Assembly (NCBI RefSeq): GCF_029946505.1
Contig: NZ_JARZHG010000038.1
Coordinates: 48,948-112,947, forward strand
DNA from: Polyangium sp. y55x31
GTDB lineage: Bacteria; Myxococcota_A; Polyangia; Polyangiales; Polyangiaceae
Length of the DNA: 64,000 bases
Direction of reading: 5' to 3'
Part shown: in pieces, positions 20,021-29,347 of the stretch
Position numbering within the stretch: position 1 is the first letter of the stretch
Layout of the letters: each line of letters begins with the position of its first letter
The notes under the pieces: generated by a model
The model's database searches: none
What the model was told of the DNA's origin: nothing
Seen by the model: the letters and a program-made list of their open reading frames with translations, nothing else
Position numbers and translations under genes: made by a program

Positions 20021-20749
20021 TCAAAATATCTGGTTCGAGAATCGGAAGAGCAGCATTTTCGGCGCTGCGCCCTCCGGATCGAGCACGATGACTCCATCCT
20101 GGGCCGCGGTGTTCCGATGCACCTTGTGCGCGCTCGCCCCGCCCGAGCTGTGGGCGTACACGCTGACCTTCTCGCCGAGCGGGATCACGTCGGCGATCAT
20201 GTCCGAAAGCGTGGGCATGTCGTACGCCGTGAATTCTTCCGCCTGCACCCCGAGGTCGTTTACATAATCGAGGGAAACTCCGGTATGCCAGCCTTCCTCC
20301 CACGCCGGGCCGGGCATCACGTGCGTGGTTTCGAGGTATCCCACGTTCGGATCCCCGAAGCTCGACAGCACGTTCACCACCATCCGATACGCCTGGCCGT
20401 CCATCATGACCTGCACGACCACGTGGTCGTCGTTCGGCATGGCGCATTGCGTATCGGTCGGCTTGACGATGGCGAGCACCGTTCCATCGACGCGCCCGAA
20501 CGCGCTCGTGAGCGCGTCGCCGAACGTGTCGGCGCAATCTTTCGCCTTGTCCACGGGCGCGCCGCCGGCGCCGCCTTCGCCGCCCATCCCGCCGCCGCCG
20601 TCGCCCCCGCTGCCGCCGGCGCCGCCCGTGCCCGTGCTCGACGCACCCGCGCCGGCCGTGCCTCCCGTCCCGCTGCCTTCTCCACACCCAACGAGCGCGA
20701 CGCAAAGAAGCGCCACGCTCACCCCGTACATCATCGTCCGCGTTCCCAT
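20021..20749 (-). CDS. Lipoprotein with Gly-rich linker, unknown function
   Basis: A 242-aa precursor. Signal and lipobox (CVALVGC, Cys22) are followed by a Gly/Ser/Ala linker of about 40 residues. The mature domain of about 170 residues has mixed alpha/beta character and few Cys. Near its end are the words YAHSSGGASAHKVHRN and DGVIVLDPEGA. I recognise no family. The gene lies upstream of nothing obvious on the same strand, and the next gene upstream ends 54 bp away. Confidence 0.65.
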   Translation of the reverse strand: MGTRTMMYGVSVALLCVALVGCGEGSGTGGTAGAGASSTGTGGAGGSGGDGGGGMGGEGGAGGAPVDKAKDCADTFGDALTSAFGRVDGTVLAIVKPTDTQCAMPNDDHVVVQVMMDGQAYRMVVNVLSSFGDPNVGYLETTHVMPGPAWEEGWHTGVSLDYVNDLGVQAEEFTAYDMPTLSDMIADVIPLGEKVSVYAHSSGGASAHKVHRNTAAQDGVIVLDPEGAAPKMLLFRFSNQIF

Positions 20750-20802
20750 GTCCTGTCCTTTTTTCTTGACAGGGCCGCGGCTTTATGCCGTATCGCGCCG
20801 CG

Positions 20803-22398
20803 CTACAGCGCCATCACCTTGCTGTAGTGCTCGGCGATCGCCGTGGCCCCGAGCCGTGAGAAGAAGGACGAGTAACACATCCAGATCGCGAGCCCGTTCA
20901 TGTCGTCGAAGAGCGGCGGCAGGTACGGCGGCGGCTTCACGATTCCGTCGGTGACGTGGGCGTAGAGCACCGGCACGTCCTCGTGCGCCACCTTTCCCAC
21001 GAACAAGAACGGGATCAGCGCGGCCTTGTCCTGCTGGATCGCGGCCCGCATGAACGCGTAGTTGAGCACGATCCCCTTGCAGTAACAGGCGTCCTTCGTG
21101 AACGGCCCGCCGCCTTCGAGCAGCCCGCCGCGGAAGACGCGGCGCGCGTTCTGGAAGCACTCGTCTTCCTCGTACCCCTCGGTCCGGTACCACTCGAACA
21201 CGTCGAGGAAGCTCGCGCCGTCCTCGGCCTTGTCGACGGCGAGGATCCGATCGTTCAGCTTCTTCGCGCGCCGCGGCGACGACCGGAACGTGAAGATCTC
21301 GACCAGCGCCGCGAGCCCCTCCTGCACCGCCGTCGTCCGCGGCGGACCCTTACCGAGCCAGCGCGCCACGGGCTGCGCCTGCCCGTTCAGGTTCGTCGCC
21401 ACGTGCACCCAGCCCTCGTGCGCCTCGAGGATGTCGATGTCCCGCGTCGAGAACGTCGCGCCGCTCCGGATCTTCACGTAGTCGCTGCCGGCCGCCGCGT
21501 CCGCGAGGATCGAGTCGTCCACCTGCACGCGGATCGCCGCGCTCCCGAAGAACCGATCGAAGCGCGCGTTCAGCTCCATCGCCGCCATCTCGGCCGTGAT
21601 CTCGCGCCGCTCCGGGGGCCCGAGCTTCTCGCCTCCGATCGCCGTGAGCACGTCGTAGAGCACGATCCCCATGTCGCGCACGCTCGTTTGACCGTCGGGC
21701 AGCTTGTCCTTCGGCGACCCGTAGAGCACCCGCGACAGCTTGTAAAAATCCCGCTTCCCGCGCGACTTCAGCATCCGCACGACGTCGCGGTACTCCGCCG
21801 CGGTTTGCCGCAGGATCTGCCCGAGCCTGTCGTTCTTCCCGAGCTCGCGCTCCGCGTCGCGCAGGATCTCCTCGAGCTCGGCGATCTTCGCGTCCGCGTC
21901 GAAGCCGAGGTCCGAGGCGTACGTCACCTTCGGCAGATCACGCTGCTTGCCCCGGAGAAACTGCTCCTCCACCGCCGACTCCCAGCGCAGCGCCTGCAGG
22001 ATCCGGATCGGCCGCTGCGCCTCCAGCACGCGCTGCGAGAGCTTCGCCAGGATCTCCTTGTACGAGCGCCAGGGCCCGGCCGCGGGCGGCGGCGGCACCG
22101 ACGGGATCGGATCGTCACGAAGGCTCAGCGACTCGAGCGGCGCCGTCGCGGCGTGCTCCGCGACCTGCCCTTTCGCCGAACCGTTCCCGTTCCCGTTCCC
22201 GTTTCGTTTTCCCGGGCTCGACGGCCGTTCCGGCGGACGCTCCCGCTCTTTCGAGGGCTCCTCGGCAAAGTCCTTGGCTTCCCGGCCCTCTTCCGCCTCG
22301 GCGGGGACGAGGGGCGGCGGCGGCACGGCGAACGCGGCGACCTCCCGCGGCTCTTTTTCGCGAGGCTCCTGCTTCGGGGGCATCACGATGATTGTCAC
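20803..22398 (-). CDS. QEGLA-motif (DUF1704/MATCAP-like) metallopeptidase homologue
   Basis: A 531-aa protein. The first 100 residues are Pro/Glu-rich and poorly ordered, with an Asn/Gly run. The rest matches the QEGLA-motif family (TIGR02421, DUF1704). It has H327-E328-x3-H332 in [11 protein letters not shown] and QEGLA at 359-363, the zinc-site motifs known from the eukaryotic tubulin tyrosine carboxypeptidase MATCAP. A peptidase role is therefore likely but the bacterial substrate is unknown. The start is unclear: GTG at 22398 or ATG at 22383, neither with a good ribosome site. It is divergent from a MoxR ATPase gene 80 bp away. Confidence 0.85.
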   Translation of the reverse strand: MTIIVMPPKQEPREKEPREVAAFAVPPPPLVPAEAEEGREAKDFAEEPSKERERPPERPSSPGKRNGNGNGNGSAKGQVAEHAATAPLESLSLRDDPIPSVPPPPAAGPWRSYKEILAKLSQRVLEAQRPIRILQALRWESAVEEQFLRGKQRDLPKVTYASDLGFDADAKIAELEEILRDAERELGKNDRLGQILRQTAAEYRDVVRMLKSRGKRDFYKLSRVLYGSPKDKLPDGQTSVRDMGIVLYDVLTAIGGEKLGPPERREITAEMAAMELNARFDRFFGSAAIRVQVDDSILADAAAGSDYVKIRSGATFSTRDIDILEAHEGWVHVATNLNGQAQPVARWLGKGPPRTTAVQEGLAALVEIFTFRSSPRRAKKLNDRILAVDKAEDGASFLDVFEWYRTEGYEEDECFQNARRVFRGGLLEGGGPFTKDACYCKGIVLNYAFMRAAIQQDKAALIPFLFVGKVAHEDVPVLYAHVTDGIVKPPPYLPPLFDDMNGLAIWMCYSSFFSRLGATAIAEHYSKVMAL

Positions 22399-22478
22399 AC
22401 AGTTGGGCCCGGACGGATCATGGGAAGTTCCGGAAGCCTTGCTCGGGCACGACGCTCGCGGTACGAGGCCAGCCCCGC

Positions 22479-23492
22479 ATGTCTACCGACGCGACGACCG
22501 ACACCGGCGAGGCCGAACTCTCCGACGCCGAGCTGCTCGAAAAGACCGAGGCCGCTGCCAAGCGCCTCCGCACCGCCGTGGCCCAGGCCGTCGTCGGCCA
22601 GGACGCGGTCGTCGAATCCATGCTCGTCACCCTGGCGGCGCGGGGCCACGCCCTGCTCGTCGGCGTCCCGGGCCTCGCCAAGACCCTGCTCGTGGCCTCC
22701 CTGGCTCGTGCCCTCGACCTCTCGTTCGGCCGCGTCCAGTTCACGCCCGACCTCTTGCCGGCGGACATCACCGGCACCGACGTCCTCCACGAGCAGCACG
22801 GAAGCCGCACGCTGCGCTTCATGCCCGGCCCGATCTTCCACAACCTGATCCTGGCCGACGAGATCAACCGCACGCCGCCGAAGACCCAGGCCGCGCTCCT
22901 CGAAGCGATGCAGGAGCGCAAGGTCACGGTCGGCGCCGCGACGCACCCGCTCCCGGATCCCTTCCAGGTGTTCGCGACCCGCAATCCGATCGAGCAGGAG
23001 GGCACCTACCCCCTGCCCGAGGCCCAGCTCGACCGCTTCCTCCTGGAGATCCACGTCGATTACCCGAGCGAAGAAGAGGAGCGCGAGGTCGCGCGCCGCA
23101 CCACGAGCGGCAAGGCTCCGCAGATCGAGCCCGTCCTCCACGCCGCCGACGTGCGCGCGATCGGCAAGCTCGTCCCGCGCATTCCGGTCACGGACGAGGC
23201 CGTCTCCCTGGCCGTCTCGCTCTGCCGGGCCACGCGCCCCACGGCGGGCAAGGTCGCGCGCGAGGTCAAGGAGTACGTGCGTTACGGCGCCGGCCCGCGC
23301 GGCAGCCAGGCCCTCGTCCTCGCCGCCAAGGCGCGCGCCGCCCTGCGCGGCGAGGCCGCCGCGGACGTCGATGACGTGCGCGCCATGCTCGTGCCCGCGC
23401 TCCGCCACCGCATCGTCCTCTCCTACCGCGCCGAGGCCGACGGCGTACGCGACGTCGACGTCCTCGAAGCGGCGGCGAAGAGCGTGCGCTAA
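22479..23492 (+). CDS. MoxR-family AAA+ ATPase
   Basis: A 337-aa chaperone-like ATPase of full family length. Visible are Walker A GVPGLAKT (62-69), Walker B in LILADEINR, the sensor region with [22 protein letters not shown], and the C-terminal lid. MoxR proteins usually act with vWA-domain partners to activate or insert metal into target complexes. No vWA gene follows here; the next gene is convergent. The ATG at 22479 is preferred over earlier in-frame codons because similarity begins just after it. It is distinct from the MoxR protein at 30124-31290. Confidence 0.9.
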   Translation: MSTDATTDTGEAELSDAELLEKTEAAAKRLRTAVAQAVVGQDAVVESMLVTLAARGHALLVGVPGLAKTLLVASLARALDLSFGRVQFTPDLLPADITGTDVLHEQHGSRTLRFMPGPIFHNLILADEINRTPPKTQAALLEAMQERKVTVGAATHPLPDPFQVFATRNPIEQEGTYPLPEAQLDRFLLEIHVDYPSEEEEREVARRTTSGKAPQIEPVLHAADVRAIGKLVPRIPVTDEAVSLAVSLCRATRPTAGKVAREVKEYVRYGAGPRGSQALVLAAKARAALRGEAAADVDDVRAMLVPALRHRIVLSYRAEADGVRDVDVLEAAAKSVR

Positions 23493-24040
23493 GCCGCGGG
23501 CTGCTGCGGGGCCGTCTCTTCGAGCGAGATCACGTCGAGCGAGCGCACGACCTCGAGCCCCTTCGGCTGGAGCAGGAACCGGAAGCTCGCCTCGCGCCGC
23601 CCGTCCTGGCCCTCGGCTGGCGTGAACCGGATCGCTGCGACCCCGCTCTTCTTGATCCCGGGCCAGGTCACGTCGCCGAGCAGGTTCCGCGCGAGCATCG
23701 ACAAACCTGGCTCGTGGCCCACGAGCGCGAGCGGCCCGCGGCCTCGGTGGGCCTCGATGAGCCGCACCAGATCCGAGAGATCCCCGCTCGGCGCGAGCTC
23801 GGGCCGCACGAGGATTTCCTCCTCCAGCCCGATCTCTGCCGCGAGGATCTCCGCCGTCTGCACCGAGCGCACCAGGCTCGAGGTCCAGATCGCGGTCGGC
23901 CTGCGCGACGATCGATCATCGAGCCAGCGCGCGACTTTTCGCGTCACCCTGCGGCCTTTTGCCGTCAGCCATCTGCCTGCGTCACCGAGTCCGGGAGCGT
24001 TCTCCACGGCCTCGCCGTGTCGGAATAGAAGGAGATCCAT
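23489..24040 (-). CDS. sixA: Phosphohistidine phosphatase SixA-like
   Basis: A 183-aa histidine-phosphatase-superfamily protein. The phospho-accepting RHG is at residues 7-9 (LLFRHGEA), the second catalytic His is in LVGHEPG, and [13 protein letters not shown] is the conserved Arg-containing segment. Such enzymes remove phosphate from histidines in HPt/ArcB-type phosphorelays. It is slightly longer than E. coli SixA because of a C-terminal extension ending in [10 protein letters not shown]. The 3' ends of this gene and the MoxR gene overlap by 4 nt (convergent). Confidence 0.9.
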   Translation of the reverse strand: MDLLLFRHGEAVENAPGLGDAGRWLTAKGRRVTRKVARWLDDRSSRRPTAIWTSSLVRSVQTAEILAAEIGLEEEILVRPELAPSGDLSDLVRLIEAHRGRGPLALVGHEPGLSMLARNLLGDVTWPGIKKSGVAAIRFTPAEGQDGRREASFRFLLQPKGLEVVRSLDVISLEETAPQQPAA

Positions 24041-24270
24041 GGCGTGTGATCTGTACCCCGGCTCGCGGAACCCTGCACCTCACGTTTCACCGAAGGGGTT
24101 TCGGGAAATGCCGTCAGGACCTCCGGCGGCACGCGCGGGATCATGTCCAGGGTGACGGCCCTCCGAGGAACGCGCGAAATGCACGTGCTTTCCGGGAAAA
24201 CGCGCTATTCTCCCCCCTGCGGCCGGCCGCCGCGGGTCATCACGAAGGCACTCGAGCCGGGGAGGAGACG

Positions 24271-24882
24271 ATGTTCTTGAGCTCGTCCGAGCAAAGGGTC
24301 GCGAAGTCGTTCGGTGCCGCCTGGGGGGCGCTCCTCGTCGGGGCCTTGTCCGCCCTCGGATGCGGGGGCGGACCGCACTACGTCCGCGCCTCGGCGCCGC
24401 TGCCTCCCGATCCGGCGGAGGTCGCCGTGCCCGCCGAGCCCACGGCCATTTACATCATCGTCAACCAGCCCGAGGGCGCCCCCGCGCCCGAGATCGTCAC
24501 CCAGGAAGACGACGGCTGGGTCCCGCGCGAGTTCCCCGGGGAAAACCCCTTCCAGCGCTCGCGCACCTGGGTCGGCGATTACGACTGCGTGCAGGGAAAT
24601 ACCGGCCTCGCGCTCCGCATCGTCGACGTCCGCGGCCGTGTCGTGCGGGCGGTCTTCGACTTCCACCACGCCCCTTCGGGCGCGGCCGGCTCCTACCTCA
24701 TCTCCGGCACCTACGAGCCGGAGACCCGCCGCGTGCGCTTCGATCCGAGCCGCTGGATCGTGCAGCCCGAGGACTACGTCATGGTCAGCATGGAGGGCGA
24801 AATCGCGACCGACGGCTCACTCTTCGCCGGCAAGATCACGTTTCCGGGCTGCGGCGCGTTCCACCTCAAGCCCACGCGATAG
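24271..24882 (+). CDS. Lipoprotein of unknown function
   Basis: A 203-aa precursor with a long n-region and a lipobox near residue 31 (LSALGC). The mature part is beta-rich with a lipocalin-like strand pattern (YDCVQGNTGLALRIVDVRG; GTYEPETRRVRFDPSRW; ITFPGCG). It contains two Cys that could pair. A lipid- or ligand-binding barrel is possible but unproven. The start follows GGGGAGGAG. It is convergent with the repeat lipoprotein downstream and shares a bidirectional terminator with it. Confidence 0.68.
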   Translation: MFLSSSEQRVAKSFGAAWGALLVGALSALGCGGGPHYVRASAPLPPDPAEVAVPAEPTAIYIIVNQPEGAPAPEIVTQEDDGWVPREFPGENPFQRSRTWVGDYDCVQGNTGLALRIVDVRGRVVRAVFDFHHAPSGAAGSYLISGTYEPETRRVRFDPSRWIVQPEDYVMVSMEGEIATDGSLFAGKITFPGCGAFHLKPTR

Positions 24883-24898
24883 CGAAGCGAAGAAAAGC

Positions 24899-24942
24899 GA
24901 GCGCGTCGGGCCCACCCTGCCCAAAGCGAGCCCGACGCGCTC
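24899..24942. terminator. Bidirectional terminator hairpin
   Basis: GAGCGCGTCGGGC (24899-24911) and GCCCGACGCGCTC (24930-24942) are a perfect 13-bp inverted repeat with an 18-nt loop, placed between two convergent genes. Confidence 0.75.
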
Positions 24943-24951
24943 CGTTGGTCC

Positions 24952-26352
24952 TTACCGCAGGAACGCGACGAACGCGTCCGGCCCCTTGCCGCTCGTGAGA
25001 TCACCGGCGCCGAGGTTCATCGTCCCCTCGAACATACCGGTCAGCACCACGTGCCCGTCGGGCGTCACGGCGAGGTCGCCGAGACGCTCGTGCTCCTTGC
25101 CGCCGAGCCGCTCGCGACGCTCGATGCGCCCTTGCGGGTTCATCCAGGCCACGAACAGATCCTCTTCCCCGGCGCTCGTGAGCTTCTGCCCGCCGAGATC
25201 GATCGAGCCCTGGAAATGGCCACCCAGGACGAGACCGCCGCCCTTCACCGGCGTCGCGTAGACCTGCCCGAGCCGCTCCACCGGGAACACGTCCGCGCGC
25301 AGCACCTTGCCCGTGCTGTCGATCTGCACCACCCCGAGCCCCTCGCCCGAGCCGCCTTGCCCGGTGAGCGTCTTGCCGAGGAAATCGATCGACCCTGCCA
25401 CGGTGCCGACGAGGAACGTCCCATTCTCACCGGCCTGCATTCCGAACCCGAAGAAGCCGGTCTTGTTCGGCGCGCCCTTCGACCACAGCACCTTGCCCGT
25501 GGAATCGAGCGCGACGAGCATTTCGCCGTCGGTTTGGCCGGTGTCCGGCAACGCGCCCGCGCCCAGGTTCGGCGCGCCGTCGTAATAACCGGACACGAGG
25601 ATCTGGCCCTGCGCGTCGATCACGAGCGAGCCATCGGCCTCGGTCCCTGCCCCGCCGAGCGACTTCGCCCAGGTGACCTTGCCCGCTTTATCGATTCGCG
25701 CGACGAACACATCCGAATTTCCGGCGCTCGTCAGGGTTTGTCCGCCAATATCGATGGTCCCGTCGAACGAACCGGACCAGTACACGCTCCCGTCGGAGGC
25801 GAGCACGACCTCGCCGCCATTTTGCATCATCGCGTCGCCCACGCGCAGCGCATACCGGAATTCGCCGTTCGGCCCGATCGACGCCAGGAAGGCGTCGCCG
25901 CCGCCGAGATCCGCGAGCGGCCCGCCGCCGAAATCGATGTTCCCGTCGGCGAGGCCCGAGATCACCACGCCGCCTTGCGCGTCGACGGCGACGCCCACGG
26001 GCACGTGGCGGCCCGAATCGCCGAAGCGCCGCGCGCGCTTGATCTTTCCGTCCGGCCCGAGCCACGCCACGAAGATGTCGCTCTTCGTCTTCGCTTGCAG
26101 CGCCCCTGCGTCGCCGAATTTCACCGCGCCTTCCATCGTCCCGACCAGGACGAGCTCGCCCGTCTTGGTCGCGCCGATGAACCATCCTGCTTGCCTGCCG
26201 TCGGCGCCGAGCGCGTTCGACCACATCGCAGGACCCGAGGCCGCCGGCCCCGTCGAAGTCTCGGTCTTGGTTTCATCGTTCTTGCTACAAGCCCCGAGAC
26301 CGAGCAGAAGCCCCACGCCGAGCGCCACGCCCGCCATCCGTCGTCGTTGCAT
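24952..26352 (-). CDS. Lipoprotein made of beta-propeller-like repeats
   Basis: A 466-aa precursor with a lipobox at about residue 22 (LGLGAC). The mature protein consists of some nine repeats of about 45 residues. Each includes a strand plus a turn such as GNIDFGGGPLADLGGGDAF or GTIDIGGQTLTSAGNSDVF followed by VARID/VAWM. This is the pattern of the SBBP-type repeats common in myxobacterial secreted proteins. The fold should be a propeller or solenoid on the cell surface. No binding residue can be assigned. Confidence 0.75.
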   Translation of the reverse strand: MQRRRMAGVALGVGLLLGLGACSKNDETKTETSTGPAASGPAMWSNALGADGRQAGWFIGATKTGELVLVGTMEGAVKFGDAGALQAKTKSDIFVAWLGPDGKIKRARRFGDSGRHVPVGVAVDAQGGVVISGLADGNIDFGGGPLADLGGGDAFLASIGPNGEFRYALRVGDAMMQNGGEVVLASDGSVYWSGSFDGTIDIGGQTLTSAGNSDVFVARIDKAGKVTWAKSLGGAGTEADGSLVIDAQGQILVSGYYDGAPNLGAGALPDTGQTDGEMLVALDSTGKVLWSKGAPNKTGFFGFGMQAGENGTFLVGTVAGSIDFLGKTLTGQGGSGEGLGVVQIDSTGKVLRADVFPVERLGQVYATPVKGGGLVLGGHFQGSIDLGGQKLTSAGEEDLFVAWMNPQGRIERRERLGGKEHERLGDLAVTPDGHVVLTGMFEGTMNLGAGDLTSGKGPDAFVAFLR

Positions 26353-26525
26353 GCATCCTCCCTATTTCATTCGCCGAAGCCGCATGCTTCACGCCTTCGG
26401 CACCACGTCAAAGTAACCCAGCCTACAATGCTCCGGCGGGAGGAGCACGCGGGAACGGCGCACGAAACACACGAATGCCTGGGGCGCAAAACCCGTCGTG
26501 TCGGGGGCGTCTCGATTCCGTCGAT
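26353..26525. other. Intergenic region after the eleven-gene operon
   Basis: It holds the promoter of the repeat lipoprotein and probably the end of the conjugation/AAA operon transcript. A short hairpin (TGCTCC at 26429-26434 with GGAGCA at 26442-26447) is the only terminator candidate I see, and it is weak. Confidence 0.4.
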
Positions 26526-28415
26526 CTATTCGCCGCGCGCGGCGCGCTCGTAGAGCTGCGCCGCAGCGCGGAGATCGCCGATTCGCTCGTAGAGCTGCGC
26601 CGCGCGGGCGAGGCTCCCTCCGGCGAGGGCGCGCGCGGCTTGCTCGCGGATCTTCTGCGCGTCGATCTCTCCGTCCTGCACGTCGAATTCGACGGGAAGC
26701 TTCCGAGCCGCGCGCTCGCCGTCCGCGCGCGCCTGCCGCTCGATCTCCACGAGCTTTCTGGACGCATGACCGAACGGCTCGGCGTGCATCGGCGGCGGCT
26801 CCGCGATCCAGGCCGACCAGGCCGGCGAAAGCGAATCGATCCGAAAAACGAACGACCCGCCGCGCGTGACGACCACGAGCTCGCCCTCTTTGGGGCCGAA
26901 GGCCCGGCGCCGCGCCTCGGGAGGCATGGCCGGGAAAAACCCGAGCCCCTGCTCGATGTAAATCCCTCCCGGGCCGATCCGCGACAGCGCGATGCCGAAC
27001 GGCACACGCGAAGCGGTCTCGTCCGCCGCGAGCAAGAGGTGCCGCTCTTCTCCGAACGCGAGATACACCGCATCCCCTGCCGGCAGCCGCACGAGCCATT
27101 GCCGCGCCCATGCGAGCTCGTCCGCGTCGAGCAAGACGCCATCGATCCGCGCCGCGCGCCCGTCGTGCACGAGCTCGACTCGGATCGGCTCCGGCAAACG
27201 CGCCTCCGCGCTCCCCATTTCGATCGGCGCCGCCGCTCGATCCGACAGCGTCACGAGTGATCCGCCGGAGACCATTTCGCCGAGCAGACGCAGGCGCGCA
27301 TGCCCCACGTCCACCGCGCCGAGCACCCACACCTCGTCTCGACCGAGGAACGACGCAAAAAACGGCGCCCACGCCGGCGCGTCGCACCGCGCATCCACGA
27401 AAAGCCGCGCGTCCCCGCCCGCGGCATATGCGACCACCACGCCCGGCAGATCCGCGAGCCGCGAAATCCACGACACCGGCACAACGCCTTTGGGCGCGTG
27501 CACGCGCATCCACACGACGCCTGCGCCCTCCCCTTCCTCGGCGATCTCGCGCCGCGCGGCCGGGGCGAGCTCCACCACGAGCCCGAGCGCGAGACAGCGC
27601 CCCACGACCCAGCGCGCGAGCTCCGGCGGCACCACGGCCACGATTTCACTCCGCGCCCGCGCGCGCTCGGCGCGCAGCGACGTCGATTCGAGCAAGACGG
27701 GCAGCGGCAGCGCGCTCCAGAGCGTCCACTCGAGCCGCTCCACCTCGCGCCCCGTGACCAGCACCGTACGCGATTGCCCTTGTGGCAATAAAACGCGCGG
27801 CGGCATCGGTCTTCCATCCGGCTGCATGGCGACCCATGCCCGCGGCTCGCCGAGGGTCGGCTCCTCCCCGGCGCCTGCGACGAGCCCCGTGAATGCGCGC
27901 CCGCCGGCCAGACGCGCGAGCATCGCCGCTTTCTCGGGCGGCGCGGCCGCCTCGACCCAGACCTTTCCTTGTGGACCTCTCCGACAAACCGCCCGCGCCG
28001 CGAGCCGCGCCCCGCCGAGCGCCCCGAGAAATGCGAGCGCCTCGCCCGCGCCGGGAAACATCGCTCCGCAGAGATTCGCCTCCAGAAGCGCCATCGCTTG
28101 CCCGGCCGGCGCCTGGGAAAACTCCGCCACGGCCGGAGGCTCGGCTGGCGCAACCGCGGCGGGAGGCGCAATGGCAGACCGCGGCGATGGCGCCGATTCG
28201 ACCACCGGCGGCGTCGCCGGCGCCACCACCCGCGTGACATTCGCGGGCGCCTTCTTTCGCCGGGAAGGCGGGGGCGGCGGCGGCGGCGGTGGGGGCGGCG
28301 GCGGCGGTGGGGGCGGCGGCGGGCTTTCCCTCGCCGGCGCCTCGTCCGATCGCGCCACGTCTCCTGCGCGCCCGAAGAGCCGTTGCCAGAACGTCGGGGG
28401 TTTGCCCTCGCTCAT
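26526..28415 (-). CDS. Accessory protein of the AAA/conjugation operon, with poly-Pro tract and C-terminal TPR
   Basis: A 629-aa protein with no recognised catalytic motif. An N-terminal stretch (TFWQRLFGRAG) is followed by 19 consecutive prolines (residues 32-50) and a Pro/Ala linker to about residue 105. Several alpha/beta modules of unknown type follow. The C-terminus has two short TPR-like helices (LAGGSLARAAQLYERIGD). It is the last gene of the operon, and its ATG overlaps the preceding stop by 4 nt. Position next to a MoxR and a vWA/beta-propeller gene suggests one of the accessory proteins of MoxR-vWA-beta-propeller systems (bpX-type); this is inferred from context only. Confidence 0.75.
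   Translation of the reverse strand: MSEGKPPTFWQRLFGRAGDVARSDEAPARESPPPPPPPPPPPPPPPPPPPSRRKKAPANVTRVVAPATPPVVESAPSPRSAIAPPAAVAPAEPPAVAEFSQAPAGQAMALLEANLCGAMFPGAGEALAFLGALGGARLAARAVCRRGPQGKVWVEAAAPPEKAAMLARLAGGRAFTGLVAGAGEEPTLGEPRAWVAMQPDGRPMPPRVLLPQGQSRTVLVTGREVERLEWTLWSALPLPVLLESTSLRAERARARSEIVAVVPPELARWVVGRCLALGLVVELAPAARREIAEEGEGAGVVWMRVHAPKGVVPVSWISRLADLPGVVVAYAAGGDARLFVDARCDAPAWAPFFASFLGRDEVWVLGAVDVGHARLRLLGEMVSGGSLVTLSDRAAAPIEMGSAEARLPEPIRVELVHDGRAARIDGVLLDADELAWARQWLVRLPAGDAVYLAFGEERHLLLAADETASRVPFGIALSRIGPGGIYIEQGLGFFPAMPPEARRRAFGPKEGELVVVTRGGSFVFRIDSLSPAWSAWIAEPPPMHAEPFGHASRKLVEIERQARADGERAARKLPVEFDVQDGEIDAQKIREQAARALAGGSLARAAQLYERIGDLRAAAQLYERAARGE
28266..28322 (-). repeat. Triplet tract encoding 19 prolines
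   Basis: Nineteen consecutive CCN codons, mostly CCG and CCC/CCA variants. The tract is in frame within the accessory protein gene. Because it is made of triplets, slippage would change the length of the linker without a frameshift. Confidence 0.85.
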
Positions 28416-29086
28416 CCGGCGTTTGCCTCCTCGTCCTCCCGCGCGTGCAGCGAGAAGGGCGGCGGCACCACCTCCCCGAACACCCGCGAAGACCAGCGCT
28501 CCCACAATTCATCCGCCTCGACCCCGCGCGGCCCCGCGGCAAGCGCCAGCGCCGACAGATCCGGCCGCCGCATCGATTCCCCGATCAGCACCGCCCATTC
28601 CGTCACGCACCGATATCCCGACGCCGGCGACACCCGCGCCAGATCCGGAAACACCTCCCGGAGCTTCTTCGCCGCCGCCGCGTGATCTCCGCGCGAAACA
28701 TCACACCGCGCGCGCACGAGCGTCATCGAAACCGTCTCCGCCACGTCACGCATCGGCGCCGCGTCGATCACCTTCTCCGCCTCGGCCACGAGCCCCATCT
28801 CGTGCACCAGCGTCCAGGCACGACGCATGGGAAGCTCCGCCCGCGCGAGGCACCGCCCGGCCGGCTCCCATTTGCCCGCCGCGTGAAAACACCGCGCCGC
28901 GTCCACCCATTGCTGGGAGCGCTCGTAAGCTAGCGCCGCTTCGAGAAAACGCCCTTTTCTCTCGTGCAGCACCCCGAGGCTCCCCCACGCCGCGGCCGCC
29001 TCGAAGCACCGCAGCGCCTCGTCCTCGTCCCCGATCGACAGCCAGCACCGCCCGGCCGACGCCCATAACTCCCGCGGCGACGTCAT
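28412..29086 (-). CDS. TPR/alpha-solenoid accessory protein
   Basis: A 224-aa all-helical protein. Residues 5-100 carry four or five helix pairs spaced about 20 residues apart (DEDEALRCFEAAAAWGSLG; FLEAALAYERSQQWVDAARC; KWEPAGRCLARAELP), a TPR or Sel1/soluble-NSF-adaptor style repeat array. The rest is helical and less regular. Such arrays usually bind partner proteins. Both ends overlap the neighbouring genes by 4 nt (ATGA), so it is made together with the other operon products. No enzymatic motif is visible. Confidence 0.75.
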   Translation of the reverse strand: MTSPRELWASAGRCWLSIGDEDEALRCFEAAAAWGSLGVLHERKGRFLEAALAYERSQQWVDAARCFHAAGKWEPAGRCLARAELPMRRAWTLVHEMGLVAEAEKVIDAAPMRDVAETVSMTLVRARCDVSRGDHAAAAKKLREVFPDLARVSPASGYRCVTEWAVLIGESMRRPDLSALALAAGPRGVEADELWERWSSRVFGEVVPPPFSLHAREDEEANAG

Positions 29087-29337
29087 TCGACCTCCGGCAC
29101 GAGCGGCCCGCCTTCCGCCTCCTCGGCGGGCTCCTCGCGCGCGCCCCCGGCCTCGCGCAAGGGCGAGCCCTCCGGCCCCACCTCCACGAGCCGCGGAAAG
29201 GCCGCGACGAACCGCCCCACCTCGGCGGCGATGCGGTCGTGCTCGGCCTCGGGCAGGTTCCGATCCTGATCGTCGACCAGGAACTCCTCGACCTCCCCCG
29301 TCACCTTGTTGAATCGAAATCGCACGAGCGTCGGCAT
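29083..29337 (-). CDS. Small acidic accessory protein
   Basis: An 84-aa protein. Residues 4-20 predict a beta-hairpin (LVRFRFNKVTGEVEEFLVDD); residues 30-45 form a helix (AEHDRIAAEVGRFVAA). The C-terminal third is acidic and disordered (EEPAEEAEGG). The start follows AGGAGG with good spacing; the stop overlaps the next ATG. Small proteins with one beta-hairpin sit beside Ycf46-like AAA genes in other bacteria (DUF2997-like), but I cannot show homology. The function is unknown. Confidence 0.72.
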   Translation of the reverse strand: MPTLVRFRFNKVTGEVEEFLVDDQDRNLPEAEHDRIAAEVGRFVAAFPRLVEVGPEGSPLREAGGAREEPAEEAEGGPLVPEVE

Positions 29338-29347
29338 GGCGCGCCTC

